From Sphingomonas sp. DG1-23 (GTDB lineage Bacteria > Pseudomonadota > Alphaproteobacteria > Sphingomonadales > Sphingomonadaceae), in contig NZ_JAVAMA010000008.1 of the NCBI RefSeq assembly GCF_030730875.1, positions 1 through 64,000 of the forward strand: a stretch of 64,000 nt of DNA, written 5' to 3'. Below are positions 18,062 through 27,216 of the stretch, in pieces. The stretch's first letter is position 1, and every line of letters starts with the position of its first letter. The position numbers were made by a program, and so were the translations under genes. Below the pieces are notes generated by a model, which worked only from the letters and a program-made list of their open reading frames with translations, did no database searches and was not told where the DNA came from.

Positions 18062-18489
18062 GCGCGTCCGGCGAGCGCGTCGAGCAGCGGCCGGATTCCC
18101 GAAATGTCATAGCCGGCGCCCGCCGCCTTGACGGTGAGCGCGGCGGGATCGCCGCCGCGGCTGGCCTCGGCGAGCGCCCAGAGGTTGCACGAACGGGTGC
18201 CCGAGCGGCAATAGGCCAGCACGGGGCCCTCCGAGGCTTCGAGCGCCTTGGCCATCGCCTCGACCTGCGTCGCCGAGAAGCCGGCATGCGTCACCGGGAT
18301 CTCGGCATAGGACAGCCCCGCGGCCTCGGCGGCGGCGCGGACTTCCGCGCCCGACGGCTGGCCGATCTCCTCGCCTTCGGGTCGATTGTTGACGATCGCA
18401 GTGAAACCCGCCGCGGCAATATTGGCAACTTCCGCGGGCAGGATCTGGGGGGCGACCGAGATGCTGTCGTCGATCCGGCGCAAATTCAT
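18058..18489 (-). CDS. TIGR01244 family phosphatase/sulfurtransferase-like protein
   Basis: 143 residues. The PTP-loop-like CRSGTRS motif (Cys-x5-Arg) near residue 93, with preceding GPVLAY, and the N-terminal DDSISVAPQI and IVNNRPEGEE segments, match the DUF442/TIGR01244 family (fold of dual-specificity phosphatases; related domains occur in Blh proteins of sulfide metabolism). It is the first gene of a pair with the small membrane protein. The physiological substrate is unknown. Confidence 0.88.
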   Translation of the reverse strand: MNLRRIDDSISVAPQILPAEVANIAAAGFTAIVNNRPEGEEIGQPSGAEVRAAAEAAGLSYAEIPVTHAGFSATQVEAMAKALEASEGPVLAYCRSGTRSCNLWALAEASRGGDPAALTVKAAGAGYDISGIRPLLDALAGRA

Positions 18490-18529
18490 GAATGTCCCTC
18501 TCTATCCTCGAGCCTGAACTGCCTTTGCA

Positions 18530-20299
18530 TCATGCCGCTTCGCGGATCACTTGCAGGAAGGCATCACCATAAGCTTCGAGCTTGCGCGCGCCAACGCCCG
18601 AGATTTCGCCGAGTCGGGACAGCGTGTCGGGACGGGTCAGCGCCATGTCGCGCAGCACCGAATCGTGGAAGATGACATAAGGCGGCAGCCCGGCTTCCAT
18701 TGCGATCTCGCGGCGCTTGGCGCGGAGCGCCTCGAACAGCGGGTTTCCGACCGGGTTGGCGCCGCTGGCCGCGCGTCCGCGCTTCGAGCGCCGCTCGCGC
18801 TTCGGCGGCAGGCCGAGTTTGAGATCGGCTCCGCCCTTGAGGATCGGCTTGGCGCCGGGCCCGAATTCGAGCCCGCCATGGGCATTGGTGCGCAGCGCGT
18901 CGCGTAGCAGCAGCGCGCGTGCCACCGGCCGGAGCAGCGCCGCTTCCTCGCCGTCGACGATGCCGAACACCGAGAGCTGCTCGTGCCCGTTCATCAGGCT
19001 GCGCTCGCTCGACTGGCCGAGCAGCACGCTCTCGATATAGCCGGCGCCGAACATCATCCCGGTGCGGAACACTGCCGACAGGAACTTCTGCGCGGTGACG
19101 GTGGCGTCGATCGCCGCGGGCGGGCTCAGGCAATTGTCGCAATTGCCGCAGGTCTCGGGCGCATCCTCGCCGAAATGCCTGAGCAGGATGCGGCGGCGGC
19201 ATCCCCCGGTCTCGACCAGGGCGCCCAGCGCGGAAAGGCGCGTACGTTCGCCCGCCTGCCGCCCGGCCTCGACTTCGCCGATGCGCTGGCGCGCCTTGGC
19301 GAAATCCTCGGCACCCCAGAACAGATGCGCGACCGCGGGATCGCCGTCGCGCCCGGCGCGGCCGGTCTCCTGATAATAGGCCTCGATCGATTTGGGCAGC
19401 CCGGCATGCGCGACGAAGCGGACGTCGGGCTTGTCGATCCCCATGCCGAACGCGACGGTGGCGACCACGACCATATCCTCGGACGCCACGAACGCCGCCT
19501 GGTTGCGGCGGCGGATCGCGGGATCGAGGCCGGCATGATAAGGCAGCACGCTGCGACCCGTCTCGGCGAGCTTGTCGGCGAGCTTCTCGACCGCGGCGCG
19601 GGTCTGGGCATAGACGATTCCCGGCCCGGGCTGCTCGGCGATCAGATCGACGATCTGCCGCGTCGTGTTTTCCTTGGGCGTGATCGTGTAGCGGATGTTC
19701 GGCCGGTCGAACCCCGCGACGATCAGGCCGTCCTGCGGGATGCCCAGCTGCTCGAGAATGTCGGCACGGGTATGCGCGTCGGCGGTGGCGGTGAGCGCGA
19801 GACGCGGGACATGGCCGAAGCGATCGAGCAAAGGCCGGAGCAGCCGGTAATCGGGGCGGAAATCATGGCCCCATTCGGAAACGCAATGGGCCTCGTCGAT
19901 CGCGAACAGGCTAAGCTTCGCCTGACCGAGCAGGTTGCGGAAGCCCTCGCCCGACGCGCGTTCGGGCGCGATGTAGAGCAAGTCGAGATCGCCGGCGCGG
20001 AAGCGCGCGATCGTCTCCTCGCGATTGTCGTCGACCGAAGTCAGCGTCGCGGCGCGGATGCCGACCGCCTCGGCGGCGCGGAGCTGATCGTGCATCAGCG
20101 CGATCAAGGGCGAAACGACGACGCAGGTGCCGTCGAGCGCGAGGCTCGGCACCTGATAGCAAAGCGACTTGCCGGCGCCGGTGGGCATCACCGCGAGCGT
20201 GTTCTGCCCGGCGAGCACGCGATCGACCACTTGCCGCTGGACGCCGCGAAAATCGGGAAAGCCGAAGGTGGTGCGGAGAATGTCGAGCGGATCGGTCAC
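18530..20299 (-). CDS. recQ: ATP-dependent DNA helicase RecQ
   Basis: 589 residues. Superfamily 2 helicase core: Walker A MPTGAGKS, DEAH box in AIDEAHCVSEWGHDFRPDYR, motif III LTATAD, motif VI QETGRAGRDG. The RQC zinc-binding Cys cluster (CRRR...CGNCDNC) and winged helix follow. The C-terminal HRDC domain (NPLFEALRAKRREIAMEAG) completes a standard RecQ. It unwinds recombination and repair intermediates 3'-5'. It is divergent from a HerA-like ATPase gene, with a REP-type palindrome between the starts. Confidence 0.96.
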   Translation of the reverse strand: MTDPLDILRTTFGFPDFRGVQRQVVDRVLAGQNTLAVMPTGAGKSLCYQVPSLALDGTCVVVSPLIALMHDQLRAAEAVGIRAATLTSVDDNREETIARFRAGDLDLLYIAPERASGEGFRNLLGQAKLSLFAIDEAHCVSEWGHDFRPDYRLLRPLLDRFGHVPRLALTATADAHTRADILEQLGIPQDGLIVAGFDRPNIRYTITPKENTTRQIVDLIAEQPGPGIVYAQTRAAVEKLADKLAETGRSVLPYHAGLDPAIRRRNQAAFVASEDMVVVATVAFGMGIDKPDVRFVAHAGLPKSIEAYYQETGRAGRDGDPAVAHLFWGAEDFAKARQRIGEVEAGRQAGERTRLSALGALVETGGCRRRILLRHFGEDAPETCGNCDNCLSPPAAIDATVTAQKFLSAVFRTGMMFGAGYIESVLLGQSSERSLMNGHEQLSVFGIVDGEEAALLRPVARALLLRDALRTNAHGGLEFGPGAKPILKGGADLKLGLPPKRERRSKRGRAASGANPVGNPLFEALRAKRREIAMEAGLPPYVIFHDSVLRDMALTRPDTLSRLGEISGVGARKLEAYGDAFLQVIREAA

Positions 20300-20343
20300 G
20301 AGCGCGGGTTAGAAGCCGGGAGGGCCGGGTGTCGAGCCCCTTC

Positions 20344-20452
20344 CCGTCACCCCGGACTTGTTCCGGGGTCCACCCCGCCTCGCGCGAATGCCTCGACTCT
20401 CTTGTGCGGAGCGAGCCTCCCGGTGGACCCCGGAACAAGTCCGGGGTGACGG
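20344..20452. repeat. REP/BIME-like element: perfect 31-bp inverted repeat
   Basis: Arms at 20344-20374 and 20422-20452 are exact reverse complements, separated by 47 bp. Each arm contains a smaller hairpin CCCCGGA-CTTGT-TCCGGGG. This is the kind of dispersed palindromic repeat common in sphingomonad genomes. It lies between the divergent recQ and HerA-like genes, within about 70 bp of the latter's start. Confidence 0.9.
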
Positions 20453-20520
20453 TTGGGGTATATCAACCTGTGGACAACCGATCGTTACGCCTGTTCCCTC
20501 GCGGCCGAATCCGCCAAAGC

Positions 20521-21984
20521 ATGCAGCGAATGACGGTTCGCGTGGAAATGGGGAAGGATACGGGCGGGGCGCCCGTGTCGATGGATCTCGAGGAGCTCCT
20601 CGCCACGCGTCTGCTCGTCCAGGGCAATTCGGGGTCGGGCAAGTCGCATCTGCTGCGCCGGCTGCTCGAGCAATCGGCCGGGCAGGTCCAGCAGGTGGTG
20701 ATCGATCCCGAGGGCGATTTCGTCACCTTGGGCGATCGCTATGGCCATATCGCGATCGAAGCCTCGGAACATAGCGAACGCGACGTGGCGCGCTTCGCCG
20801 CGCGGATCCGCGAGCATCGCGCCTCGGTGGTGCTCAGCCTCGAGGGGCTCGAGGCCGAGGGGCAGATGAAATGCGCCGCGGCGTTCCTCAACGGGATGTT
20901 CGATGCGCCGCGCGACCATTGGTATCCGGCCCTGGTGGTGGTCGACGAGGCGCAGCTCTTCGCGCCGGCGGGCGGCGGCGAGGTCGCCGAGGAAGTGCGC
21001 CGCGCGTCGCTGAGCGCGATGACCAATCTGATGTGCCGCGGGCGCAAGCGCGGCCTCGCCGGCGTCATCGCCACCCAACGGCTCGCCAAGCTGGCCAAGA
21101 ACGTCGCCGCCGAGGCGTCGAATTTCCTGATGGGACGCACCTTCCTCGACATCGACATGGCGCGCGCCGCCGACCTGCTCGGCATGGAGCGCCGTCAGGC
21201 CGAAGCGATTCGCGATCTGGCGCGCGGCCATTTCCTCGCATTGGGGCCGGCGGTGGCGCGGCGGCCGGTGGCGATCCAGATCGGTGCGGTCGAGACCAGC
21301 GCGCGCAGCTCGAGCCCCAAGCTGACTCCCCTGCCACAGGCGCAGGCCGAGGACATGAAGGAACTGCTGCTCGCGCCGGTCGAGCCCGAATGGACGCCGC
21401 CGGCGCCGTCGCCGGTGCCGACCCAGATGCCGTCGGAACGGCTGATCGAGGCGCTCGCGCGCTCTACGCCGGCGCCGGCGGAGGATGTACCCGAGATCGA
21501 CGCGGGAGAGGCGGCGGGGCGCATCGCCGAGGTGTTGCGCGACATCGTCGAGGATCCCGAATCGACCTATCGTTCGCCTTCGGTGCTCTATCAGGACTTT
21601 CTCGTCCGCTGCCGCATGGTCGGGCTGGCGCGCCCGCCGCTCGACCTGTCGGGCTTCGTTCGCCGGCTCTCCGCCGCGCGGGCTGGCATCCATGGCGATC
21701 CGGACGAGGATTGGGCGCAGGCGCTCGACGCGGCGCGCGCGCTTCCCGACGACATGCTCGGGCCGTTCCTGCTCGTCGCCCGTGCCGCGCGCGAAGGGCT
21801 GCCCTGCCCGAGCGATACCGAACTCGCCGCGACCTATGGCACCAGCTCGCTCGGCCGGGTGCGGCGCCTGCTCACCTATATCGAGAGCAAGGAGCTGTTC
21901 GTCACGCGGGTCGATCTCGCGGGCAAGCGCTCGATCACCATCCCCCGGCTCGGCTGGACCACCCAGCCTGCCGAGGTGAGCTGA
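20521..21984 (+). CDS. HerA-like (DUF87) ATPase
   Basis: 487 residues from ATG 20521; a Met at 20530 is an alternative, and neither has a clear Shine-Dalgarno. Walker A GNSGSGKS, Walker B ALVVVDEAQLF and sensor IATQRLAKLAKNVAAEASNF identify the FtsK/HerA helicase branch. A Pro-rich linker (about 330-375) leads to a C-terminal domain with a winged-helix-like end (AATYGTSSLGRVRRLLTYIE). No NurA nuclease partner is adjacent, so a classic HerA-NurA resection role is not supported. It may act in DNA translocation or repair. Confidence 0.85.
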   Translation: MQRMTVRVEMGKDTGGAPVSMDLEELLATRLLVQGNSGSGKSHLLRRLLEQSAGQVQQVVIDPEGDFVTLGDRYGHIAIEASEHSERDVARFAARIREHRASVVLSLEGLEAEGQMKCAAAFLNGMFDAPRDHWYPALVVVDEAQLFAPAGGGEVAEEVRRASLSAMTNLMCRGRKRGLAGVIATQRLAKLAKNVAAEASNFLMGRTFLDIDMARAADLLGMERRQAEAIRDLARGHFLALGPAVARRPVAIQIGAVETSARSSSPKLTPLPQAQAEDMKELLLAPVEPEWTPPAPSPVPTQMPSERLIEALARSTPAPAEDVPEIDAGEAAGRIAEVLRDIVEDPESTYRSPSVLYQDFLVRCRMVGLARPPLDLSGFVRRLSAARAGIHGDPDEDWAQALDAARALPDDMLGPFLLVARAAREGLPCPSDTELAATYGTSSLGRVRRLLTYIESKELFVTRVDLAGKRSITIPRLGWTTQPAEVS

Positions 21985-22042
21985 CCCGCTTCTAAAGCCG
22001 CGTCGCTCCATGTTAGCCTCCCGACAAACGGGGAGAAGAAAC

Positions 22043-22651
22043 ATGGACAACTTTGACGATTCGGACGAGCCGCGCGGATTCAATTTGGGACGCAGTTCGC
22101 TGGCCTTGGCGGGGATCGGATTGATCTACGGCGCCGTCGCGCTGTTCGGGTTCGTCTGCTATCTGCTGGTGCAGGACGACAGCAAGGCGAGCGAGCGCGC
22201 GACCACGCTCGCCGATTTCACGCCCGAGCTCATCCTCAGCACGATCGGCTTCGTCGGCGCGATTCTCGGCATCCAGCTGCTGCGATCGGTCGGGCTCTCG
22301 CGCGGCCAGCAGCCGGGCCGGGTGATCAACAGCGAGGAATGGGCGGCGATCTGCGATCAGGTGAAGTCGGGGCAGGAGGATGCGGTCACCCAATATATCC
22401 GTTTGACCAGCTTGAGCGGGTTCACCGGGGCCTTCACCAAACTGGGCCTGACCGGGCTGCCCCTCGCGACGATCGGGCTGACCTTGTTCTTCTCGTTCCT
22501 CGCGATCCGCTTTCCCGCATTCATGGATCTCGCCAAGCTGACGCTCGGCGCGTTCATCGGGTCGTTCGTGCAGAAGCAGGCAGGGGCCGGCGGTTCGGTG
22601 AAATTGCCCGGCGGCCAGACGGTGGCGGTCAGCGCGCCGCCGGTGGCGTGA
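22043..22651 (+). CDS. Uncharacterised membrane protein
   Basis: 202 residues from ATG 22043, which has GGGGAGAAG upstream. Hydrophobic segments near residues 22-42, 65-85, 140-160 and 163-180. Family not recognised. The C-terminus (LPGGQTVAVSAPPVA) overlaps the end of the convergent hydrolase gene by 23 bp. Confidence 0.7.
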   Translation: MDNFDDSDEPRGFNLGRSSLALAGIGLIYGAVALFGFVCYLLVQDDSKASERATTLADFTPELILSTIGFVGAILGIQLLRSVGLSRGQQPGRVINSEEWAAICDQVKSGQEDAVTQYIRLTSLSGFTGAFTKLGLTGLPLATIGLTLFFSFLAIRFPAFMDLAKLTLGAFIGSFVQKQAGAGGSVKLPGGQTVAVSAPPVA

Positions 22652-23570
22652 GCAGGCGGCGCAGCCATGCTTCGGTCGCTTCCGGATGGGTGACGGGTAG
22701 CATGTGGCCGCCGTCGATCAGCTCCAGCGTCGCGCCAGGAATCTCGGCGGCGGTCTTCTCGCCGTTGAGTTGCGGGTCGAGCACGGCGTCCTCCCGGCCG
22801 TAGAGGATCGCCACCGGCACCTTGATCTCGCCATAGCGCGCAACCAGCCCCGCCATCTCGGCCGGCGCGGCGCGGATCTCGAACGATCCGGCCATGTAGC
22901 TTTTCGGGCGCACCGCGAGCGCGCCGCCGCCGGCCAGCGCGAAATCGGCGGGGACCGGATCGGGCGCGAAGATCGCGGCGGCGGTCGCGGGCCCCGTGCG
23001 CACTCCCACCGGCACCGCGACGGTCCAGGCGAGCAGCGGGCGTAGCGCCAGCGGCGCGAGCAGCCCTTTGAAGGGCGCGGGGACGGTCTCGACGATTTGG
23101 GTCAAGGGCGCGATCAGCGCGAGTCCGCGGACCAGTTGGGGCCGGTCGAGCGCCAGCGCGAGGCTCACCGCGCCGCCCATCGAATGGCCGACGAGCAGCG
23201 GTTTCTCGAGCCCGAGCTGCTCGATCAGGACAGCGATCATCCCGGCCTGCGCGGCAATCCCGGGACGCGGCCCGACGAGCTGCGAATGCCCCCAACCGGG
23301 GCGGTCGATCAGGATCACGCGGTGATCCGCGGCGAGCAGACCGGCAAGCGAATGCGAGAAGTTGCGCAGCTGGCCCATCAGCCCGTGGACCATCACGATC
23401 GCGGGGCCCTCGGCCTCGGGGTTCAGCTCGACATAATGGAGGTGGGCGCCCGGCACCTCGGCAAACTTGCCCTCGGCGGGGACCATTTCCTCGGCCTTGC
23501 GCCCGACATAGGCCGACCAGCCTGCGAGCCCGAGCCCCAATACGCCCAGCAGCCCCAATGGTATCAGCAT
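22629..23570 (-). CDS. Alpha/beta hydrolase, membrane-anchored
   Basis: 313 residues with an N-terminal hydrophobic anchor or signal (PLGLLGVLGLGLAGWSAYVG). The fold landmarks are oxyanion MVHGLMG, nucleophile elbow GHSMGG (Ser), acid region YGREDAVLDP and catalytic His in DGGHMLPVTHPE. It is likely an esterase/lipase-like enzyme facing the periplasm; the substrate is unknown. Confidence 0.9.
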   Translation of the reverse strand: MLIPLGLLGVLGLGLAGWSAYVGRKAEEMVPAEGKFAEVPGAHLHYVELNPEAEGPAIVMVHGLMGQLRNFSHSLAGLLAADHRVILIDRPGWGHSQLVGPRPGIAAQAGMIAVLIEQLGLEKPLLVGHSMGGAVSLALALDRPQLVRGLALIAPLTQIVETVPAPFKGLLAPLALRPLLAWTVAVPVGVRTGPATAAAIFAPDPVPADFALAGGGALAVRPKSYMAGSFEIRAAPAEMAGLVARYGEIKVPVAILYGREDAVLDPQLNGEKTAAEIPGATLELIDGGHMLPVTHPEATEAWLRRLLTPPAAR

Positions 23571-23609
23571 CGCTTCCCTCCCCTGTTCCGCGCGGCTAGA
23601 AGCCTAGGC

Positions 23610-23882
23610 ATGTCCGATGTGCACAACAATCACGAACGCAGCCGGTTCGAACTGGTCGAACAGGGGCACACCGCCTTCGCGGAATATACCGTCGAGGGCG
23701 ACGTGATCACCTTTACCCATACGGTCGTGCCCTCGGCGCTGCAGGGGATGGGTGTGGGCAGCCGGTTGATCCATGGCGCGCTGACCGAGGTCCGCAGCCG
23801 CGGGCTCAAGGTGCGGGCGCAATGCACCTTCGTCGCGGCCTATCTCGCCAAGCATCCCGAATGGCAGGATCTGAAGGTCTGA
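23610..23882 (+). CDS. Small GNAT N-acetyltransferase (YjdJ/Gcn5-related type)
   Basis: 90 residues. TFTHTVVPSALQGMGVGSRL contains the acetyl-CoA loop (Q-G-x-G-x-G/S), and the ending VAAYLAKHPEWQDL is characteristic of the short GNAT_2-like family (COG2388). It probably acetylates a small molecule. It ends directly against the stop of the convergent ABC exporter gene. Confidence 0.87.
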   Translation: MSDVHNNHERSRFELVEQGHTAFAEYTVEGDVITFTHTVVPSALQGMGVGSRLIHGALTEVRSRGLKVRAQCTFVAAYLAKHPEWQDLKV

Positions 23883-25703
23883 TCACCCGGCGGCGAGTTC
23901 ATCGCCCGCCTCGCGCTCCTGCGCCTGACGCGCCCACATCTCGGCATAGATGCCGTCCTGGCGAAGCAGATCGGCGTGCGTGCCCTGCTCGGCGACGCGG
24001 CCCGCCTCGAGCACGATGATCCGGTCGGCATGGACCACCGTCGACAGACGGTGCGCGATGACGATCGTGGTGCGGCCGCGCTCGATCGCCTCCAGGGTCG
24101 CCTGGATATCGGCCTCGGTGCGGCTGTCGAGCGCGCTGGTCGCTTCGTCGAGGATCAGGATCGGCGGGTTCTTGACCAAGGTGCGCGCGATCGCGACGCG
24201 CTGCTTCTCGCCGCCCGAAAGCTTGAGCCCGCGTTCGCCGACACGGGTGTCGAAGCCTTCGGGAAGCGACTGGATGAAGCCGGCGATCGCGGCGCCGCGC
24301 GCTGCCGACGCGACTTCGTCGGGCGTCGCGCCTTCGCGACCATAAGCGATATTGTAGCCGATCGTGTCGTTGAACAGCACCGTATCCTGCGGGACGATTC
24401 CGATCGCGCCGCGCAGCGAACTCTGGGTCACCTCGCGAATGTCCTGGCCGTCGATCGTGATCCGCCCGCCGGTGACGTCGTAAAAGCGATAGATCAGCCG
24501 GGCGAGCGTCGACTTGCCCGCGCCCGAGGGCCCGACCACCGCCACCGTCGCGCCGGCCGGGATGTCGAGATCGATGCCCTTGAGGATCTGGCGGTCGGCA
24601 TCGTAGCCGAACTCGACCTTCTCGAAGCGGACATGGCCCTGGCCGATGGCCAGCGGCTGCGCGCCCGACGCGTCGACGATCTCGGCGTTGGTGTCGATCA
24701 GGTCGAACATGCTGCCCATGTCGATCACGCCCTGGCGGATCGTGCGATAGACCCAGCCGAGCATGTCGAGCGGCCGGAACAATTGGCTGAGCAGTGTCGA
24801 GACGAGAACCACGTCGCCCGCGGTGAACCGGCCCGAGCTCCAGCCGAACACGATCAGCGTCATTCCGGCGGCAAGCATCAGATTGGTGATCAGGGCCTGG
24901 CCGATATTGAGCCAGGCGAGCGAGTTCTCGCTGGTGACGGCGGCCTTCATGTACGAGGCCATCGCCTTGTCGTAGCGCGCCGACTCGCGCGCCTCGGCGT
25001 TGAAATATTTGACCGTTTCGAAGTTGAGCAGCGAGTCGACGGCGTGCGCCACCGCGCCGGTATCGAGATCGTTCATCTGCTCGCGCAGCTTCGAGCGCCA
25101 GTCGGTCACCCAGCGGGTGAAGGCGATGTACGCCACCACCATCACGAGAGTGCCCGCCACCAGCCACGCCCCGAAGCGCGTCCAGAAGATGCCGAGGACG
25201 AGCGCGAGTTCGAGGATCGTCGGGGCGATGTTGAACAGCAGGAAATAGAGCATCGTGTCGATGCTCTTGGTGCCGCGCTCGACCACCTTGGTGATCGCGC
25301 CGGTGCGGCGCTCCAGATGGAAGCGCAGCGACAGGCCATGGAGATGGCGGAACACGTCCGAGGCGAGGCGGCGGGTCGCGTCCTGCCCGACCTTCTCGAA
25401 CACGGCGTTGCGCAGATTGTCGAACAGCACGCTGCCCAGCCGCGCCGCGGCATAGCCGAGGACCAGCGCCGTCACGAGCCATACCGCATCGCGCGATCCG
25501 CTCGCCATCCGGTCGATCGCGCCCTGCAGCGCGAATGGCGCGCCATAGACCTGCACGAGCTTCGAAAACACCACGAGGATCAGCGCGATGACGATGCGCG
25601 CGCGCAGCCCGGGCGCGTGCTTCGGCCAGAGATAGGGCAGGAAGCGCTTCATCGTGCCGAGCAACGGGCGCTCGGGGGCGGATTCAGAATTTTGCGGAGG
25701 CAT
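23883..25703 (-). CDS. ATM1-type ABC exporter (fused membrane and ATPase domains)
   Basis: 606 residues from ATG 25703; the frame continues upstream, but those residues are a shadow. The six-helix exporter domain (about 25-330) contains RTGAITKVVERGTKSIDTML and LNFETVKYFNAE, diagnostic of the ATM1/HMT1 branch. The nucleotide-binding domain has Walker A GPSGAGKS, signature LSGGEKQR, Walker B ILILDEATSALD and the H-loop IAHRLST. Bacterial members export glutathione-linked or metal-thiol compounds. It works as an inner-membrane homodimer. Confidence 0.93.
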   Translation of the reverse strand: MPPQNSESAPERPLLGTMKRFLPYLWPKHAPGLRARIVIALILVVFSKLVQVYGAPFALQGAIDRMASGSRDAVWLVTALVLGYAAARLGSVLFDNLRNAVFEKVGQDATRRLASDVFRHLHGLSLRFHLERRTGAITKVVERGTKSIDTMLYFLLFNIAPTILELALVLGIFWTRFGAWLVAGTLVMVVAYIAFTRWVTDWRSKLREQMNDLDTGAVAHAVDSLLNFETVKYFNAEARESARYDKAMASYMKAAVTSENSLAWLNIGQALITNLMLAAGMTLIVFGWSSGRFTAGDVVLVSTLLSQLFRPLDMLGWVYRTIRQGVIDMGSMFDLIDTNAEIVDASGAQPLAIGQGHVRFEKVEFGYDADRQILKGIDLDIPAGATVAVVGPSGAGKSTLARLIYRFYDVTGGRITIDGQDIREVTQSSLRGAIGIVPQDTVLFNDTIGYNIAYGREGATPDEVASAARGAAIAGFIQSLPEGFDTRVGERGLKLSGGEKQRVAIARTLVKNPPILILDEATSALDSRTEADIQATLEAIERGRTTIVIAHRLSTVVHADRIIVLEAGRVAEQGTHADLLRQDGIYAEMWARQAQEREAGDELAAG

Positions 25704-25796
25704 CAAGTCGCGATTTGGGGCGCCGGGCGCATGCTTGCAACACTTTGGCGGAACGTCGCCCGCCGCGCTTCGTTTTGAAGCGCGGAAGGACGAGCG

Positions 25797-26030
25797 ATGG
25801 ATCAGGTGCTCTACGTGCTGGCGATCATGGGCTGCGGCGACGATTCCACGCAGTGTCAGCAGGCACGCGTCGAGCCGGCGCGCTACACGTCGATCGAGGC
25901 CTGCCAGCAGGCGATGCCCGCCGCGCTCCAGCGCAATACCGATGTGGATTTCCCGGTGATCAGCGTCGCCTGCCAGCGCCGCTCGGCGCGCACCGCCGAT
26001 GCGCGCCAGCCGGGGCGTCGCGGCGGCTGA
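25797..26030 (+). CDS. Small Cys-containing protein of unknown function
   Basis: 77 residues, preceded by a GGAAGGACGAGCG ribosome site. Four cysteines (MGCGDDSTQC, EACQQA, SVACQRR) suggest two disulfides and an extracytoplasmic location, but a clear signal peptide is absent apart from a short hydrophobic start (VLYVLAIM). No family recognised. It ends one base before the stop of the next minus-strand gene. Confidence 0.6.
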   Translation: MDQVLYVLAIMGCGDDSTQCQQARVEPARYTSIEACQQAMPAALQRNTDVDFPVISVACQRRSARTADARQPGRRGG

Positions 26031-26031
26031 G

Positions 26032-26223
26032 CTAGCGCTCGATCGGCAACGCCCAGCGAATCTGGTCGCGCAGCAGCGCCTCCAGATCGTGCGCGCCGGC
26101 ATTGTAGGCGGCGGCGCGTTTGCGCAGCAAGGTCACCAGCAGCGCGGCGCGGTTTTCGGGGTGATCGGGAACGGCACGCCCCTGCGCCACCGCGCGCGAC
26201 AATCTGAGCGAAAGCATCGTCAT
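26032..26223 (-). CDS. Small conserved-looking protein downstream of crtB
   Basis: 63 residues from ATG 26223; a GTG two codons upstream is possible. Sequence MTMLSLRLSRAVAQGRAVPD, then an Arg/Leu-rich helix LLVTLLRKRAAAYNAGAHDLEALLRDQIRW. Coding-like GC3 bias and position 48 bp after crtB suggest it is the last gene of the carotenoid operon. No function can be given. Confidence 0.5.
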   Translation of the reverse strand: MTMLSLRLSRAVAQGRAVPDHPENRAALLVTLLRKRAAAYNAGAHDLEALLRDQIRWALPIER

Positions 26224-26271
26224 TTCCACGGCTTGGACGTCAGCCGCTTGACGCGGTCTTGCCCGACGCGG

Positions 26272-27216
26272 TTACCGCGGTCTTTCCCAAATATGGTCTT
26301 CCAACTTCCTGTTCGCGTAGCGCCGTTTCCTGCCAAAGGCCTGCGCCGCGGCGCGCGCGATCCAGCCGATCTTCGCGAGGGCGCCGATCTTCACCCGATG
26401 GTCCCAGGCATGGTCGCCGATCGCCGCGACTTTCCGCGCGATGTCGCCATAGATCCCTGCCGCAGCCAGCACCGCCCACGCCGAGCGGAACGAGAGCGCC
26501 GGCGTGCCGGCACGGGCGCGCGCCTCATATCCGGCGGCGCATTTTGCCAGCCGGCGCGCGAGCACGGTGAGCCGCGGGCGGAACGGCGGTTTCATGTGCT
26601 GGCCGGGGGGGATATCCATTTCGACCAGCCATTGCTCGGGCAGATAGCACCGCCCGATCCGGTCGTCGGCCTCGACGTCGCGGGCGATGTTGGCGAGCTG
26701 GAACGCCATGCCGAGGTCGCAGGCGCGATCGAGCACCGCGTCGTCGTCCGGGCGCACGCCCATCACCACCGCCATCATGCAGCCCACCGCGCCGGCGACG
26801 TGATAGCAATAGCGCAGCATGTCGGCCTCGCTGCGCGGCCGCCAGCCCGCCGCATCGAGCGCGAACCCTTCGACCACGTCCCAGACGAAGCGATGCGGCA
26901 TCGCGGTTTCCGCGACGACGATGCGCAACGCATCGAAGGCGGCATCGCCGACCCAATGCCCTTCCAGCGCGGTCGCGGTGCGCCGGCGGATCACCGCCAG
27001 CTGCGCCTCGGCCTCGGCATCAGAGAGCGGATGCCGCGTCTCGCCATGATCCTGCCCGTCGGCGAGATCGTCGCAGGCGCGGCACCACGCATAGAGGAGC
27101 CATGCCCGCTCGCGGGTTTTGCGATCGAACAGCCGGCTCGCCAGCGCGAAGCTCTTCGAGCCGCGGCCGATCGACTCGCCCGCGGTCGCGACGATCGCGT
27201 CGCGACCCGGAGTCAC
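26272..27216 (-). CDS. crtB: Phytoene synthase CrtB
   Basis: 314 residues starting with GTG 27216 inside the stop of the preceding gene (GTGA overlap). The two Asp-rich prenyl-diphosphate motifs are visible: CRACDDLADGQD and ANIARDVEADD, the latter followed by GRCYLPEQW typical of trans-isoprenyl synthases. It condenses two geranylgeranyl diphosphates to phytoene, the committed step of C40 carotenoid synthesis. It belongs to the crtY-crtI-LOG-crtB operon; crtE is not in the window. Confidence 0.95.
   Translation of the reverse strand: MTPGRDAIVATAGESIGRGSKSFALASRLFDRKTRERAWLLYAWCRACDDLADGQDHGETRHPLSDAEAEAQLAVIRRRTATALEGHWVGDAAFDALRIVVAETAMPHRFVWDVVEGFALDAAGWRPRSEADMLRYCYHVAGAVGCMMAVVMGVRPDDDAVLDRACDLGMAFQLANIARDVEADDRIGRCYLPEQWLVEMDIPPGQHMKPPFRPRLTVLARRLAKCAAGYEARARAGTPALSFRSAWAVLAAAGIYGDIARKVAAIGDHAWDHRVKIGALAKIGWIARAAAQAFGRKRRYANRKLEDHIWERPR

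Noticed and set aside
20521-21984. HerA of a HerA-NurA repair or defence pair
   Set aside because: No nuclease, methyltransferase or Sir2 partner is adjacent. The neighbours are recQ (divergent) and an unrelated membrane protein.
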